Origin: Gigaspora rosea | Lineage: Eukaryota > Glomeromycota > Glomeromycetes > Diversisporales > Gigasporaceae | Assembly: GCA_003550325.1 (NCBI GenBank) | Contig: QKWP01000819.1 | Coordinates: 61,339-125,338 of the forward strand | Length of the DNA stretch: 64,000 bases | Direction: 5' to 3' | In this document: positions 1 to 10,333 of the stretch, in pieces | Position numbering within the stretch: the first letter of the stretch is position 1 | How the letters are laid out: the number at the start of each line of letters is the position of its first letter | The notes under the pieces: generated by a model | What the model saw: the letters and a program-made list of their open reading frames with translations, nothing else | Told to the model about the DNA's origin: nothing | The model's database searches: none | Translations under genes and position numbers: made by a program

Positions 1-965
1 TTTGAGTTTGAATAATATAAATATAATTTTATATTTTAATTGATAATCCGCCAGTCAACTAGAGAGTGATCATATGAAAATCACTATAGGCGAAATGTGC
101 CGTGCTTCCATTTAAAACTTTTTTTACTAAGTTAACAATACATGCCCACTAATTGAAAATTGTAGAGCTCGTCGAAACGCATCTAACGGTAGTTAGATCA
201 TCCAAATCAGCCCAGTGGATGCCGAGATATCGTCGAAAAACGATTGGCTGACTATATAAAATCTCTATATAAACAAATATTGTTTACATAGAGATTTTAT
301 ATAGTCGGCCAATCGTTTTTTAACGATATCTCGCCATCCACTAGGCCGATTTGGATGATCTAACCACCGTTAGATGCGTCTCGATGAGCTCTACGACTTT
401 CAATTTGTAGTCATGTGTTGTTAACTTAGTAAGAAAAAAAGTTTTAGATAGAAGAACGCCACATTTCGTCTATAGTGATTTTCATATGTAATCTGAATCA
501 TTGAGTTTAATATAGTCAGGCAATAGTTTTTTGACGATATCTCACCATCCACTGGGCCGATTTGGATGACTTAACCACCATTAGATGCGTCTCGATGAGC
601 TCTACAACTTTCAATTAGTGGACATGTATTGTTAACTTAGTAAGAAAAAAAGCTTTAGATAGAGGAACATCACATTTCGCCTATAGTAATTTTCATATAT
701 AATCTGATCACTGAGTTTTATATAGTCAGCCAATCGTTTTTTGACGATATCTCGCCATCCACTGGGCCGATTTAGATGATCTAACCACCAATAGATGCGT
801 CTCGACGAGCTCTACAACTTTCAATTAGTGGACATGTATCATTAACTTAGTAAGAAAAATGTTTTAAATGGAAGCACGCCACATTTTGCCTATGATCACT
901 TTCCAGTTGACAGGCTGATTATCATTTAAAATATAAAAATATATATATGTCATTCAAACTCAAAC
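1..965. mobile_element. Foldback element, family F1, copy 1 (left end cut by the window)
   Basis: This is a large inverted repeat. The left arm (1-270) pairs with sequence ending near 965; both outer ends carry the reverse complement of 'attcaaactcaaa', so the true left end may lie outside the window. The centre (about 245-305) is a near-perfect hairpin around 'tatataaaatctctatata'. The right side carries the arm three times in tandem with a 210-211 bp period; the 54-bp module recurs at 338-391, 549-602 and 759-812. There is no coding capacity. The same core occurs at 56357-57183 and 62308-63078. It is a non-autonomous foldback or MITE-like element; the superfamily is not determined. Confidence 0.8.
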
Positions 966-1140
966 TAGTTTGCAAACTTAAAATCAAACTTAGTATAGTA
1001 TTTGGGTTTGGTTTGAATTTGATTATTTTTATTTGAATTTGGGTTTGATCTCAAACTTTATAAAATTTATAGTTTGAGTTTGGTTTGATTTGGGGTTTGA
1101 TCAAACTCAAATCAAACCTGGATCAAACTTCGGAACCCTA
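966..1140. repeat. Low-complexity 'tcaaact/agtttga' tract
   Basis: The stretch is made of loosely repeated 'caaactcaaa' and 'gtttgatttg' words in both orientations, so it is partly self-complementary. It joins the foldback element to the broken end of the LINE and may be the outer arm of that element. There is no coding potential. Confidence 0.6.
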
Positions 1141-1722
1141 AGTAAAAGTGGGTCACCCTGCCTCACTCCCGATTAACTCTGAAAGGTTCTGAAATCATTC
1201 CTTAGTCTGCTATAAACACAGTTTGTTTCAAAAATAATGCTCTAATTGTTTGTATAAAACTTGAATCAAATTTCATTTTTGTTAATATCTCTTGTAAATA
1301 TATGTGACTAATGCAATTGAATGCTTTTTGTTGGTCTAAATACAACATTCAGCCCTGCCGCGCTTGATCAGACTAATTTCTCATAATGGATATAATATCC
1401 ATTACAGACTCCAAAATCAACCTTTCTCTGATGAAGTCTTGCTGATGAATACCGATAATTTTCTGGCAGATGTTATTGAAAAAATCTTTATGAATACTTT
1501 AATATTACAGTTTGTTAGAGAAATGGTTGCACATCTTTTAAATTTTCCACTTTCTTTAGGATCAATATTATTATATTTTTATACTATGAACTAGGCATTT
1601 TTCATTTTTTGATCACATTATCAAAAATTTTTTCAAATACTAAACTACTTTCTTCTATCAACTCCTTATAGAATTCATATGTTATGCCGTCCGTTCCTGG
1701 GGCCTTGTTGTTAGGGAGACTA
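1141..1722 (-). pseudogene. LINE reverse transcriptase, N-terminal remnant
   Basis: Translation of the minus strand gives 'NNKAPGTDGITYEFYK' (about 1720-1665), the conserved start of LINE reverse transcriptase. Further on come a degraded 'VFRPTKSIQLH' (consensus like LDQQKAF.) near 1350 and 'NDFRTFQS-SGVRQGDPL' at about 1200-1150. In-frame stops interrupt it repeatedly. The catalytic aspartates beyond 'GVRQGDP' are absent because the element ends at 1140. It is inactive. Confidence 0.85.
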
Positions 1723-1902
1723 AGACCCCGAAATATACATAGATAGGTTAGGTTAATTATAGGGTTACTAAAAAAGAAAAGATCTGCAGAAAAAAACTTA
1801 AAAAATAAGCAAAAAAATTACTATAAATAGAAAAGATCTGCATAAAAACCTCAAAAATAAGCAAACTCATATCTGACCTATCTATATATATTTTGGGGTC
1901 CT
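1723..1902. mobile_element. 180-bp MITE with 9-bp target duplication, inside the LINE
   Basis: The ends are inverted repeats: the left end starts 'agaccccgaaatata' and the right end is the reverse complement of 'aggaccccaaaatata'. The flanks are 'gggagacta' (1714-1722) and 'gggaggcta' (1903-1911), a 9-bp duplication with one mismatch. Removing the element and one duplication copy rejoins the LINE reading 'EVICSLP' to 'NNKAPGTDG' in frame, which confirms the boundaries independently. A 9-bp duplication suggests a Mutator-like (MULE) origin. Confidence 0.88.
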
Positions 1903-2240
1903 GGGAGGCTACATATAACTTCGCTTATCTCTTTTTTTGTAATATATTTAATTAACTTCTGGTTGTTAGATTCCTCTATTTGTGGGAGTCCATCTATTAT
2001 TCTATCTATTGCCTTTTCCTTAATCAGTTCTGGTTGATATATGTAACTATAATAGTCTTTAATATAATGTAACACCTTGATAGGGTTTGACCCTTCTATA
2101 TTTTTTGGAATCTTTGATCTTGTTTATCACTACCGCATTATGCCTAGTTTTAAATCTAGAATAAAAGTTCTTCGTCAATTTCTCCCTACTTTCGATCCAC
2201 CTTGCATTAGAACGAACCTGCTATTTATCAGCTAAATTTG
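1878..2240 (-). pseudogene. LINE linker between endonuclease and reverse transcriptase
   Basis: The minus strand reads 'ARWIESREKLTKNFYSRF', then a frameshift, then 'YQPELIKEKAIDRIIDGLP' and 'ITKKEISEVICSLP'. This is the usual LINE segment between endonuclease and reverse transcriptase. The open stretch ends artificially in the MITE at 1902. Confidence 0.75.
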
Positions 2241-3000
2241 CAAGTTCTTCTTGAAGATTTCTCCTTAATCTTTCAATCACCAATTGTAGGTCAGATAGAT
2301 CCTTATTTCTAGCAACCTTTTTTTCTAATCTGTTTATTTTCCTATTTAGCTTTTGAATACTACTTTCTGGGGCTTTAAGTACTCTTCTAGCTCTAACTAA
2401 AGACTGAATTTTACATTTATAGTAATTCCACCCTTCTAGAACTGTGACCATTCATATTTTCTCCACAATTTCATTCTTTAATATTTCATTCTCAAGGCAC
2501 TTATAATTTACCTTCCAATACGATGATTGTAATTCATTTTTATAAAACTTCATTTTAGTTGCTACTATGAAGTAGTCCAAATTACCAAACTTCGTATGCA
2601 TCTTTTGGCAATATTGTGCATTCTGTTCATCCACAAAGATATAGTCCAACCTTGTGGCCATGGTATGTCCTCCTTTTGTCTTTTGGAAGTATATAATAAA
2701 TAGTGTTTGGGAGGCTACAACGCTAGTGTTTACCATTCCACAAGTGAGTTCTTTAAGCTTTTTTTTTTAGATAAACAATATGGGGTATCACGTAACTTAT
2801 TCTATTTATGTTCAGGTCAAGGTTCACATTAAAATCCCCTGCTACTATATTAACTGCATTAATGTTTTTCTTTATTGACCACCTATCAAAAAAATGTACC
2901 CTCTTGTCTAGTACTAGAGGAGCATAACCATTAATAACTCGGAATAACTGTTTCCTATATTGAAATTCGGTACAGAGTACCCTTCCTTGATAAGATTCTT
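2221..3000 (-). pseudogene. LINE endonuclease domain remnant (APE/EEP fold)
   Basis: On the minus strand, about 2960-2790 reads 'RVINGYAP' and 'NIVAGDFNVNLDLNINR', the conserved Gly-Asp-Phe-Asn block of LINE endonucleases. Near 2660-2640 comes 'TRLDYIFVDE', followed by 'FGNLDYFIVATKMKF', where the family normally has Ser-Asp-His; here the His position reads Tyr. Stops separate the blocks. A basic, coiled-coil-like stretch follows (2451-2221). This is a dead copy. Confidence 0.82.
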
Positions 3001-3626
3001 TGGTATTTTCAAATTTGATTTCCCTATTTCTAGCTAAAATAGCTACTTTAGCTATTCATATAGAATCACATCCCTATTGCTGTTTCAAAAAATTCCTTAT
3101 ACTATCATTAGTTAAATTTGTTTCTTGTATCATAATCAATTCTAGCTTATATGTCTTAAGCAGAGTCAATGTTTTTTGGCGCTTGTATCTATCATTAAGC
3201 CCCTTTATATTAAGTGTGGCGATTCTGAAAGTATTCCCTTACTTATACTAGTATGTAAATTAAATTATTTGTATCCTCAGATCCACTTTTATTTCTATTT
3301 AAACTATATGTTTATTTGTTATAACTATTCTAGGATAGTCTATTACTTACATACGACTTGGACCTACTATTGTGTGTGCTTTTTCTTATCTTAACCTTCT
3401 TGTGCATACTGTTATGCAACTATCATCTGCTTGTTCCTCTATATTATTTTCTTAACTTGTGCTTGTACACATTCGTGCTCTATATTCAGAATGTTTATAC
3501 CTGCACTATTTGTACTCTTTTGTACCTCCTAATTTTTTCCTCTATATCTAATTGTTCACTTGGCTCATCCTGCTATACGTCCATATTTATTTTAGTTTGC
3601 TGTAACATATTATCTTGTAACTTCTG

Positions 3627-4150
3627 CTAGTTTTTCTCATTTCTGTCTTTTTCTAATATAATATTGAGGAATTCGCCTTCCTGGGATAATATCTCTACAT
3701 CTTTCCTATCAACAATATTTTGCATTGAACTACTCAACCCTTCATTATTTTCAATATTCTGCTCTTCATTAGTACTATCTCTATTTGTACTATTCTCCTC
3801 TAAATTTTCTCTTTTAGATCTTTTGGGTTTTTTATATTTTTTATATTGCATTCTCAACTCGATTGCTTCTTTAAATTGTGAACAATATCTTTTTCAGTGC
3901 CTCAGTTAATAACAGTAGAAACACAGTCTAGGAGCCGCCCTCCACTCTGTCATGACTTTTTGGCCAAATACACTTGTGTGTCTTGGGATTTTTTGCTCTA
4001 ACTCTGGGTCCTCTATTGTTTTGTATAGAATAATCCATTGGTCCATACAAACTGGAGTATCCTCATACACTAACGGCTTAATTGATTTAATATATCCAAA
4101 GACCTCAAAAGCTTCCTTTAACTTGTTAGATATAAAATCCATATCCTGAT
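3627..4150 (-). pseudogene. LINE ORF1 C-terminal half with broken CCHC zinc knuckle
   Basis: The reading starts 'MDFISNKLKEAFEVFGYIKSI' (an RRM-like ORF1 segment, inferred from position and style) and reaches 'TEWRAAPRLCFYCY'. The same frame then continues stop-LRH-stop-KRYC. Ignoring the two stops, the spacing is C-x2-C-x4-H-x4-C, an exact zinc knuckle, as in nucleic-acid-binding ORF1 or Gag proteins. Downstream is a charged, low-complexity tail (3857-3627). Two nonsense mutations inside the knuckle show it is inactive. Confidence 0.72.
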
Positions 4151-4324
4151 TGGAACATTTCTCACTTTTATTGCCAGATGTAATCTTCTTAGGTTTGTGG
4201 GTATATAGCCTAGTAACGATCTTCTAAAAAGGGAGATACCTTCTTTTGTATAATATTGTTGTTTCTCTTCACTGTTAAAAACCAGTTCTAAATGTGTTCT
4301 TTTTCCTCTAGTATAATAAGGTTT

Positions 4325-4855
4325 TGCTATAACTAGAGCTAGAGGTAGTAGATGAATCCAGATTTATATTTATATCTGGATTAATCTGGTTTTTAAACAA
4401 ATCCAGATTCAATTTTTGAACCGGGATATAATACAATCCAGATATAATATATAACTGGATACAATATACAATCCGGATACCACATATAATCAAGATACAA
4501 CATAAAATCCGGATATAATATGTAATCCGGAAATGTGTACTATCAAAGGAAAAACCTGACATTGGGTTTCACTTATATTTTGTATTAGGCACAATCCCTA
4601 ATAAATTAGATAGATTGTGTTTGGTACAAAATATAACTGAAATTCTGATGAATGAAGTTATATAATTGCGTATATAGATTTATATCTGGATATAATTTAT
4701 ATCCAGATTTAGATTTGTATCCGGATTTAGATTTGCATCAGGATTTAGATTTATATCCGGATTAATCTGAATATATTTATATCCGGATTTAAATAAAATT
4801 AATCTGGATTCTTTTTTTTTAATTCTAGTTATATCCGGATTGAAAAAATCATCTT
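4325..4855. mobile_element. Satellite-like insert built of 'atccggata' words, inside LINE ORF1
   Basis: Dozens of short words of the form 'atcc[ag]gata' and its complement 'tatccggat' flank a central hairpin (about 4573-4636, 'ttatattttgta' pairing with 'tacaaaatataa'). The segment interrupts LINE ORF1. Both junctions carry 'taactagagc' (near 4331 and 4865), a likely 10-bp target duplication. It has no coding potential. The class is unknown. Confidence 0.6.
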
Positions 4856-5105
4856 GGTTCTAACTCTAACTAGAGCATTCCCTATTTTACTATATTATGT
4901 AGATATAATATTATTCATTTGTATGTCATCCATATTACAAATATCAAAGATGAGTGTATTATTATTCTTGGTTGTAATTTCTACTCTTGGTGTATATTTT
5001 GAAAAAGTTGCTTGCCCCTGTCTTAATTGTATAAAGAAACTGGTCCATTTCTTGGGGTATGTATTGGTTCATTTGATTGTGCATCTGTTATCGCTTCTTC
5101 TGATT

Positions 5106-5625
5106 CTAAATGTTAATTGCATTTTGTGGCTTAGGATCTATGTTTACCACCATGACATCCATATCATGTGATACTATTTCACTTGATTCCGATTCTGTGA
5201 ACTTTCTGGAACCTTCTATATTGTTTTCACTTCCAGGTAGTGTTTCAAGTAAAGACATGCCCCTTTGAGTCCTCTCTTCTTCAGTCATATTAAACCAGTT
5301 ATTGACCATGTTTTCTTACCCTTCAGCATATTAGTTTCCTGTTTATTTAGCTGTTTTGCAGGATCCAAGTTTTCTTTGTAGCCAGTTTCATCTTTCGATT
5401 TAGGCCTATTTTTGTTGATTTTTTATCTTTTTTCACCCAACTTTTCATTTTTGATTCCTCCATCCTTCTTTTCTTTGTTACCAGGACCTCTGCCCTTGGT
5501 GGAAAATATACGTTACTATGTCCTTTAACTTCGCTTTCTATTTTAGCAATTTTTAGACACTCAATCACTAGTAGGAAAGAATGTCTGTCGATCTTTTGTT
5601 TGGAATTTTTAAAGGCTGATTTCAT
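5106..5625 (-). pseudogene. LINE 5' part / ORF1 N-terminal remnant
   Basis: Two open stretches follow each other on the minus strand: a lysine-rich one (5625-5347, 'HSFLLVIECLKIAKIESEVKG') and an acidic one (5309-5106, 'MVNNWFNMTEEERTQRG'). They sit in line with the zinc-knuckle ORF and are read as the 5' part of the LINE. I recognise no domain in them, and the assignment rests on position and strand. Confidence 0.45.
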
Positions 5626-5649
5626 GCATGAATTTATATTTGTACTACT

Positions 5650-8400
5650 TTAGGTACATTTCTTACCCAATGAACATACAAATCGTATTGTATTTTTTTT
5701 ATTACTATAGTTCTAGACTTGAAATAGACCAGTACCAGGAACAGAGTACAAAGTACATATGTATAGTTTACAGGTGCTGTGTCTCTTTTGTATCTGATTG
5801 GTTAATCTATCCTTGTGACTTATGAATGTATTTCTATATTTGTACATACTCTATGGGGCTTTGATTTACTGTATCGCATGCAAAAAAAAAACCAGAAACT
5901 TATGCCAAAACTGGTTTAACCTGTAACTTGCTGAAAATCCACTTTCCGTTCCTGGTTTTGCATAACAACGTTGCACAGTTACTTATTTTGTAATACTTTA
6001 ATAAATTTTTCAATTTAAGGGTAGATCATTTTCATATAGGATCATTGTACCTATGTTTCACAAATATGCCACTGATAAAACTTTTTTAAATAGTGATCAA
6101 TTTTAGCTAAAAATTTGTGGCGTGTAGGTCAGATCCTTCTATTTATGGTGGTAAACTAAAGCTATTGTACCATTTTAAAAAAACCTATATGTATATATAT
6201 CATAAAATTTGTCTAAGTTAACTGAAATTTGCCTAAGTAGTACAAAGATTTTTTTATTTGATCAACGTTCTAGAATAAATGATCATCCAATCAAAATTAA
6301 TTACACTACAGCACTAGTCTCATTATACATATACAGATATAGTGATAGAAACAAGCAGAAAAAAGAAAAATATTCACATGCCAATTCCACTTTCCTATTC
6401 AAATTCAACAAAAGTTCGAAGAAAAAGAGCATTAGTCTCAAAAAAATAAAAATAAAAAACTACAAAAAAAAAGAATTTCTAATATTTACTAGCTATACAA
6501 TTCATATTTATTAGTGTGATTCTTATTTTGAAAGCGAGTTCTATTTTATATTTAAAATTCTGGGTCTAGATGTATTCGTTAATAATATTAGGGGTTTCAT
6601 AATTAAAATCTGAGAGCCTTATTTTATTTTTTCCAATTTATAATTCAATATAGTAAATTACTATTAAAAATCCTACTTATTTTTAAAATACATCACTTAT
6701 TTAATTATGAACCTGCTTTTTTTTGATAAATATCTACCGGTAAGCGATAAGCATATACTTTAAAAAATATAGAATTTATAGATCACATATTTTGAGTAAA
6801 CACATCACTTATTTTATCACCCTATTTTTTATATTTTATTTCATCATTATTTCATATAGTATTATTTCATACAGTATTTATTTTATATTTTACCTTATTA
6901 CCTAACACCAACCTAACCCTAATCTCCAACTAGACCCACATAAGTATCTAAATATAACCCCACCCTTATACTCTATCTAACCCTAACCCACTCTACATTT
7001 TGATTCTAATGACCTACAACACTAAGGAAAGACAAGCAAAATGCCAAATTATTAACAGTATGACGACACCGTGCACAACACAATATAGTATGCGAAACGA
7101 ACACAATGCGAGCTAATAATGCAACACGACAGTGCATCAGCAAACTGCAATATGACGACACGACACCACACTAACGAATGCAACACGGAAGCGACAAAGT
7201 AACAAGTGACAAAAAAGGTACTAGTGAACAACGATGGCGAAGTAAAGTAACAAAAAAGGTACCAGCGAACAACGATGGCGATACTATATATAAAAAAAAG
7301 AAAAAATCTTATTCATAAGAAAAGAAAGTACAGTACAAGCAAAAAAAAAGACAAAGAAATTCTTGCCCGAATTTCTGACCCAAATTATGAAGTAGAGTAT
7401 ACTTATTCGTGACTGGTGATTTCCCCTGGTCAACTGTAGTTATTTTCAAAAAAATGAAAAAAAAATAAAAAATATAATTATTGTACCAGTTACATAACTT
7501 CCAAGTTACTTAGATCACAGCGCAAAAGTAAGTTAGTTGTCTCTAGCTAGGATTGTATGTAAGTACGTACGTATTGGTATATCATGGAAGATTCTATTTC
7601 CATTTGTGTAATGGTATGTTACACGAAAAATTTTTGCTCCCGATTTTATATGAAAAATGATCTACGTTCACCCTACCCTTAATTTTACTAAAAAAATGAA
7701 TGCTATTACAAATTCGCTCTGTTACAGTGTAGAGCTAGTCTAGAACTATAGTTAAAAAAAATTACATTACGATTTTGTATGCTAGTTGGATAAAAAAATA
7801 GTGCAAATTCATACATAAATTCAACCTTCAAAAAATATAAACATATATGATAACTATTTTGATTCATTAGTTGATTAACACCCTAACGCTAATGATAGGG
7901 CTATTAGTCTTTTTGTGCGTAATAATTATCCATATTGGGATTGCTAGCAATCCAGTTAGCAGATCTGCCGCTTGTCTAGTCTTTTTGATTTGTTGACTTA
8001 TGTCAAAACTCGAATGAATTAGTTTAAATGATACTGCTAATTTTTTTTTATTAGGTATCCCATGATTATGATAGTAGTTGTAAAAAAAATTGTAATTGGT
8101 TTTGTACTACAGTAATTGAAATACTACAGTGTTACTCAAGTTTAACCAAATTTTACGCTGTGATTACAAAAATACCAAATTTTTATTAGTGGTACTAGTG
8201 AATTTGATTTACATGGTATATATCATATGAGTATTACAAAACAAAAATCTTTAATGTTATTGCTATCTTTTAAAGATTTTTATTGTAATATAATTTATTT
8301 TTTTGTAAACTTGCAAATCACGGCTCACAATATATAGTCACTTGATTGCACGATTGTGACCAGGTTATATATGTACAAAATTCTTTAACAAAAAGCAATT
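5650..8400. other. AT-rich intergenic DNA without a recognisable gene
   Basis: Open stretches here are short and low-complexity. The one structured piece is at about 7190-7287, where 'acaaaaaaggtac' followed by 'gaacaacgatggcga' occurs twice in tandem with about a 50-bp period. Around 7020-7200 base composition shifts to a richer CA/GA mix than the surroundings. I see no coding or RNA gene. Confidence 0.5.
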
Positions 8401-10260
8401 TATAATCGGGATTATAATTTTAAATTTGTTTTTTTTTTTTAAATTAATTCTATTCTTTTTAAAGGGTCTTTTTTTTTTTTAATTAATTTTATTCTTTTTA
8501 AATTTCTCATTTTTTTTAAAAAAAATTTTTCTAAAATATTTCTAAGATTTTTTTTAATATAAATTATATATAATTTGATTGATCATTTTTTGATTCTTGC
8601 TTTTATACATTTTTTTCTTTAATTTTTTTAACTTTAATATTACTTTTATCATAATTGGATTATATTTTAAATATATTATAACTATTCCATAATCTGTTCA
8701 TCAAGTTCTACTAGCTAAAACTATGTATATTTTAGCACGAGGCCGTTATAATGTGCACGCTTAATTGAAAGAATATTTTTCGATCTTGAATTATTAATCT
8801 TTATAATCAATCGTTGAATTTTATATTAAATTCGAATATTATCGAGATTAAATCTAGTTTTATCTATGGAAAACCATGTATGATGTACCGTTATTTTAAC
8901 TGATTAAGTAATAAATCGAAGGTGTTTGATGAAAAATAATTATTGTAAGCGATACTAATTTTTAGTTTGAATTACTTTTTTTTTTTAGTTATGATTATTC
9001 GATCAAGATTATTATGATCGAATTTACATTAAACCTACGATGAGTAATTATTAAATAATTGCTAATCGTAAAGGAGTTTTGAACTTTTATAGGAAATAAT
9101 TTATCTTCAAAGTGCGTTATTAATTGCGAGACCAAATTCATAGTCGTCAAAGTTTTTGATCAAAAAAAAAATATATGTAGATGTCAGGTATTAAAGAAGT
9201 TGAGGAGATTACTAGTGAACAAATGATTGTGTTTGTGATTGCAAAGTTTGAGAAATATGCGTTATTAAGAATTTTATCATGGAATTTATATATCTAAACT
9301 GGATTGTTGACTTTGTAATTTATTTCATAAAATTATAATTTCGTTTAATAAATATGAAATGCAATTATTACTTATATTAAATTGAGTATAATGGTCTTTC
9401 ATATTTATTTAGAATGTATTTACCTAGTTAAAAATAAATTATAGCTGTCCTTATAGATTATGGGTCATATTCGATATATTGAATCAGCATTATCCGTATT
9501 GATAAAATAGTTAACAAGTTTTATATATGTCGAAGAGTTTTCATTTTGTTAGATCTTTTTAAATCAGCTGGCTGATGAGTTCAATTTTTGCTAAAATTTC
9601 AGCATAAACTAAATAAATCGAGCTTATGTTCTCTATACACAGGTTTGGTTCCAATAATAAACGGATTTATAAACGTTAAATCTGTCTTGTTTACATAATA
9701 GTAAAAAAATTATTGCTTCAATGATACTAAGTAAAAGTTTATAATACTTATGTGTACTGGAATTTCGAAAAGATAAAAAATAATGTTGACATATTTTATT
9801 ACCATTTTTAAAGTACAAAATTTTGAAATTGTTTTTACTAAATGCACGTTTGTCAAGGTCGTGAGGCTTCTCTAAAGAAACTTTAATGTTTGACCTTTAC
9901 AATAACAAATAAAAAGAAAACATCCATCCCTTACAATAACATATGATGATATATAAAAGAAAACGACCATCCTTTACAATAATATATATATATATAAAGA
10001 AATAAAGCAACTTATGAAATTGTTCAATATTTATAAATCGAACATGTAGAAATCAAATTCGGCCGAATGATTATCGGTTAAATTTCTATCTATTGTTCAG
10101 AATCAATAAGAACAACTGTAAACTATTGAACCATGTCTAACGTCAGGTCTATTGTCCAGGTCCAGGTCCAATATTGCTCGTGTTAATACACTAGGGCGAA
10201 TAAAAATGTTCTTTGAATAAACTATATATATAGATCAATTTTGGATAAAAAATACGAAAT
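8400..10260. repeat. Spacer unit downstream of Sel1-kinase copy A
   Basis: This noncoding block matches 32380-33300 (for example 'catcaagttctactagctaaaactatgtat' words near 8700 and 32530) and, for its second half, 29560-30460 ('gagcttatgttctctata' near 9620 and 29780). A more decayed copy lies at 23830-24960. It is therefore the spacer of a tandemly duplicated gene-plus-spacer unit. Short tandem words 'catcctttacaataa' occur at 9925-9985 and 30065-30215. Confidence 0.75.
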
Positions 10261-10333
10261 TATTTATAGATTGTCAGGAATTTCAGGCAAATCAAATCTT
10301 CTGCTTGTTATTTCTCGTGTATTGATGAGTTTG

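Larger units (their letters stand above)
1141..5640 (-). mobile_element. Decayed non-LTR retrotransposon (LINE), minus strand
   Basis: Read on the minus strand, the pieces appear in LINE order. Near 5625-3630 is an ORF1-like protein ending in a CCHC zinc knuckle. At about 3000-2450 is an APE-type endonuclease with 'AGDFNVNL' and 'TRLDYIFVDE'. At 2240-1878 is a linker with 'ARWIE..EKLTKNFYSRF' and 'ITKKEISEVICSLP'. At 1720-1141 is reverse transcriptase with 'NNKAPGTDGITYEFYK' and 'SGVRQGDPL'. The element is broken at 1140, so the catalytic YxDD part and the 3' end are missing. Stops and frameshifts occur throughout. It carries two secondary insertions (1723-1902 and about 4330-4850). Confidence 0.88.

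Noticed and set aside
1364-1594. Plus-strand ORF of 76 codons
   Set aside because: It is the antisense shadow of the LINE reverse-transcriptase remnant.
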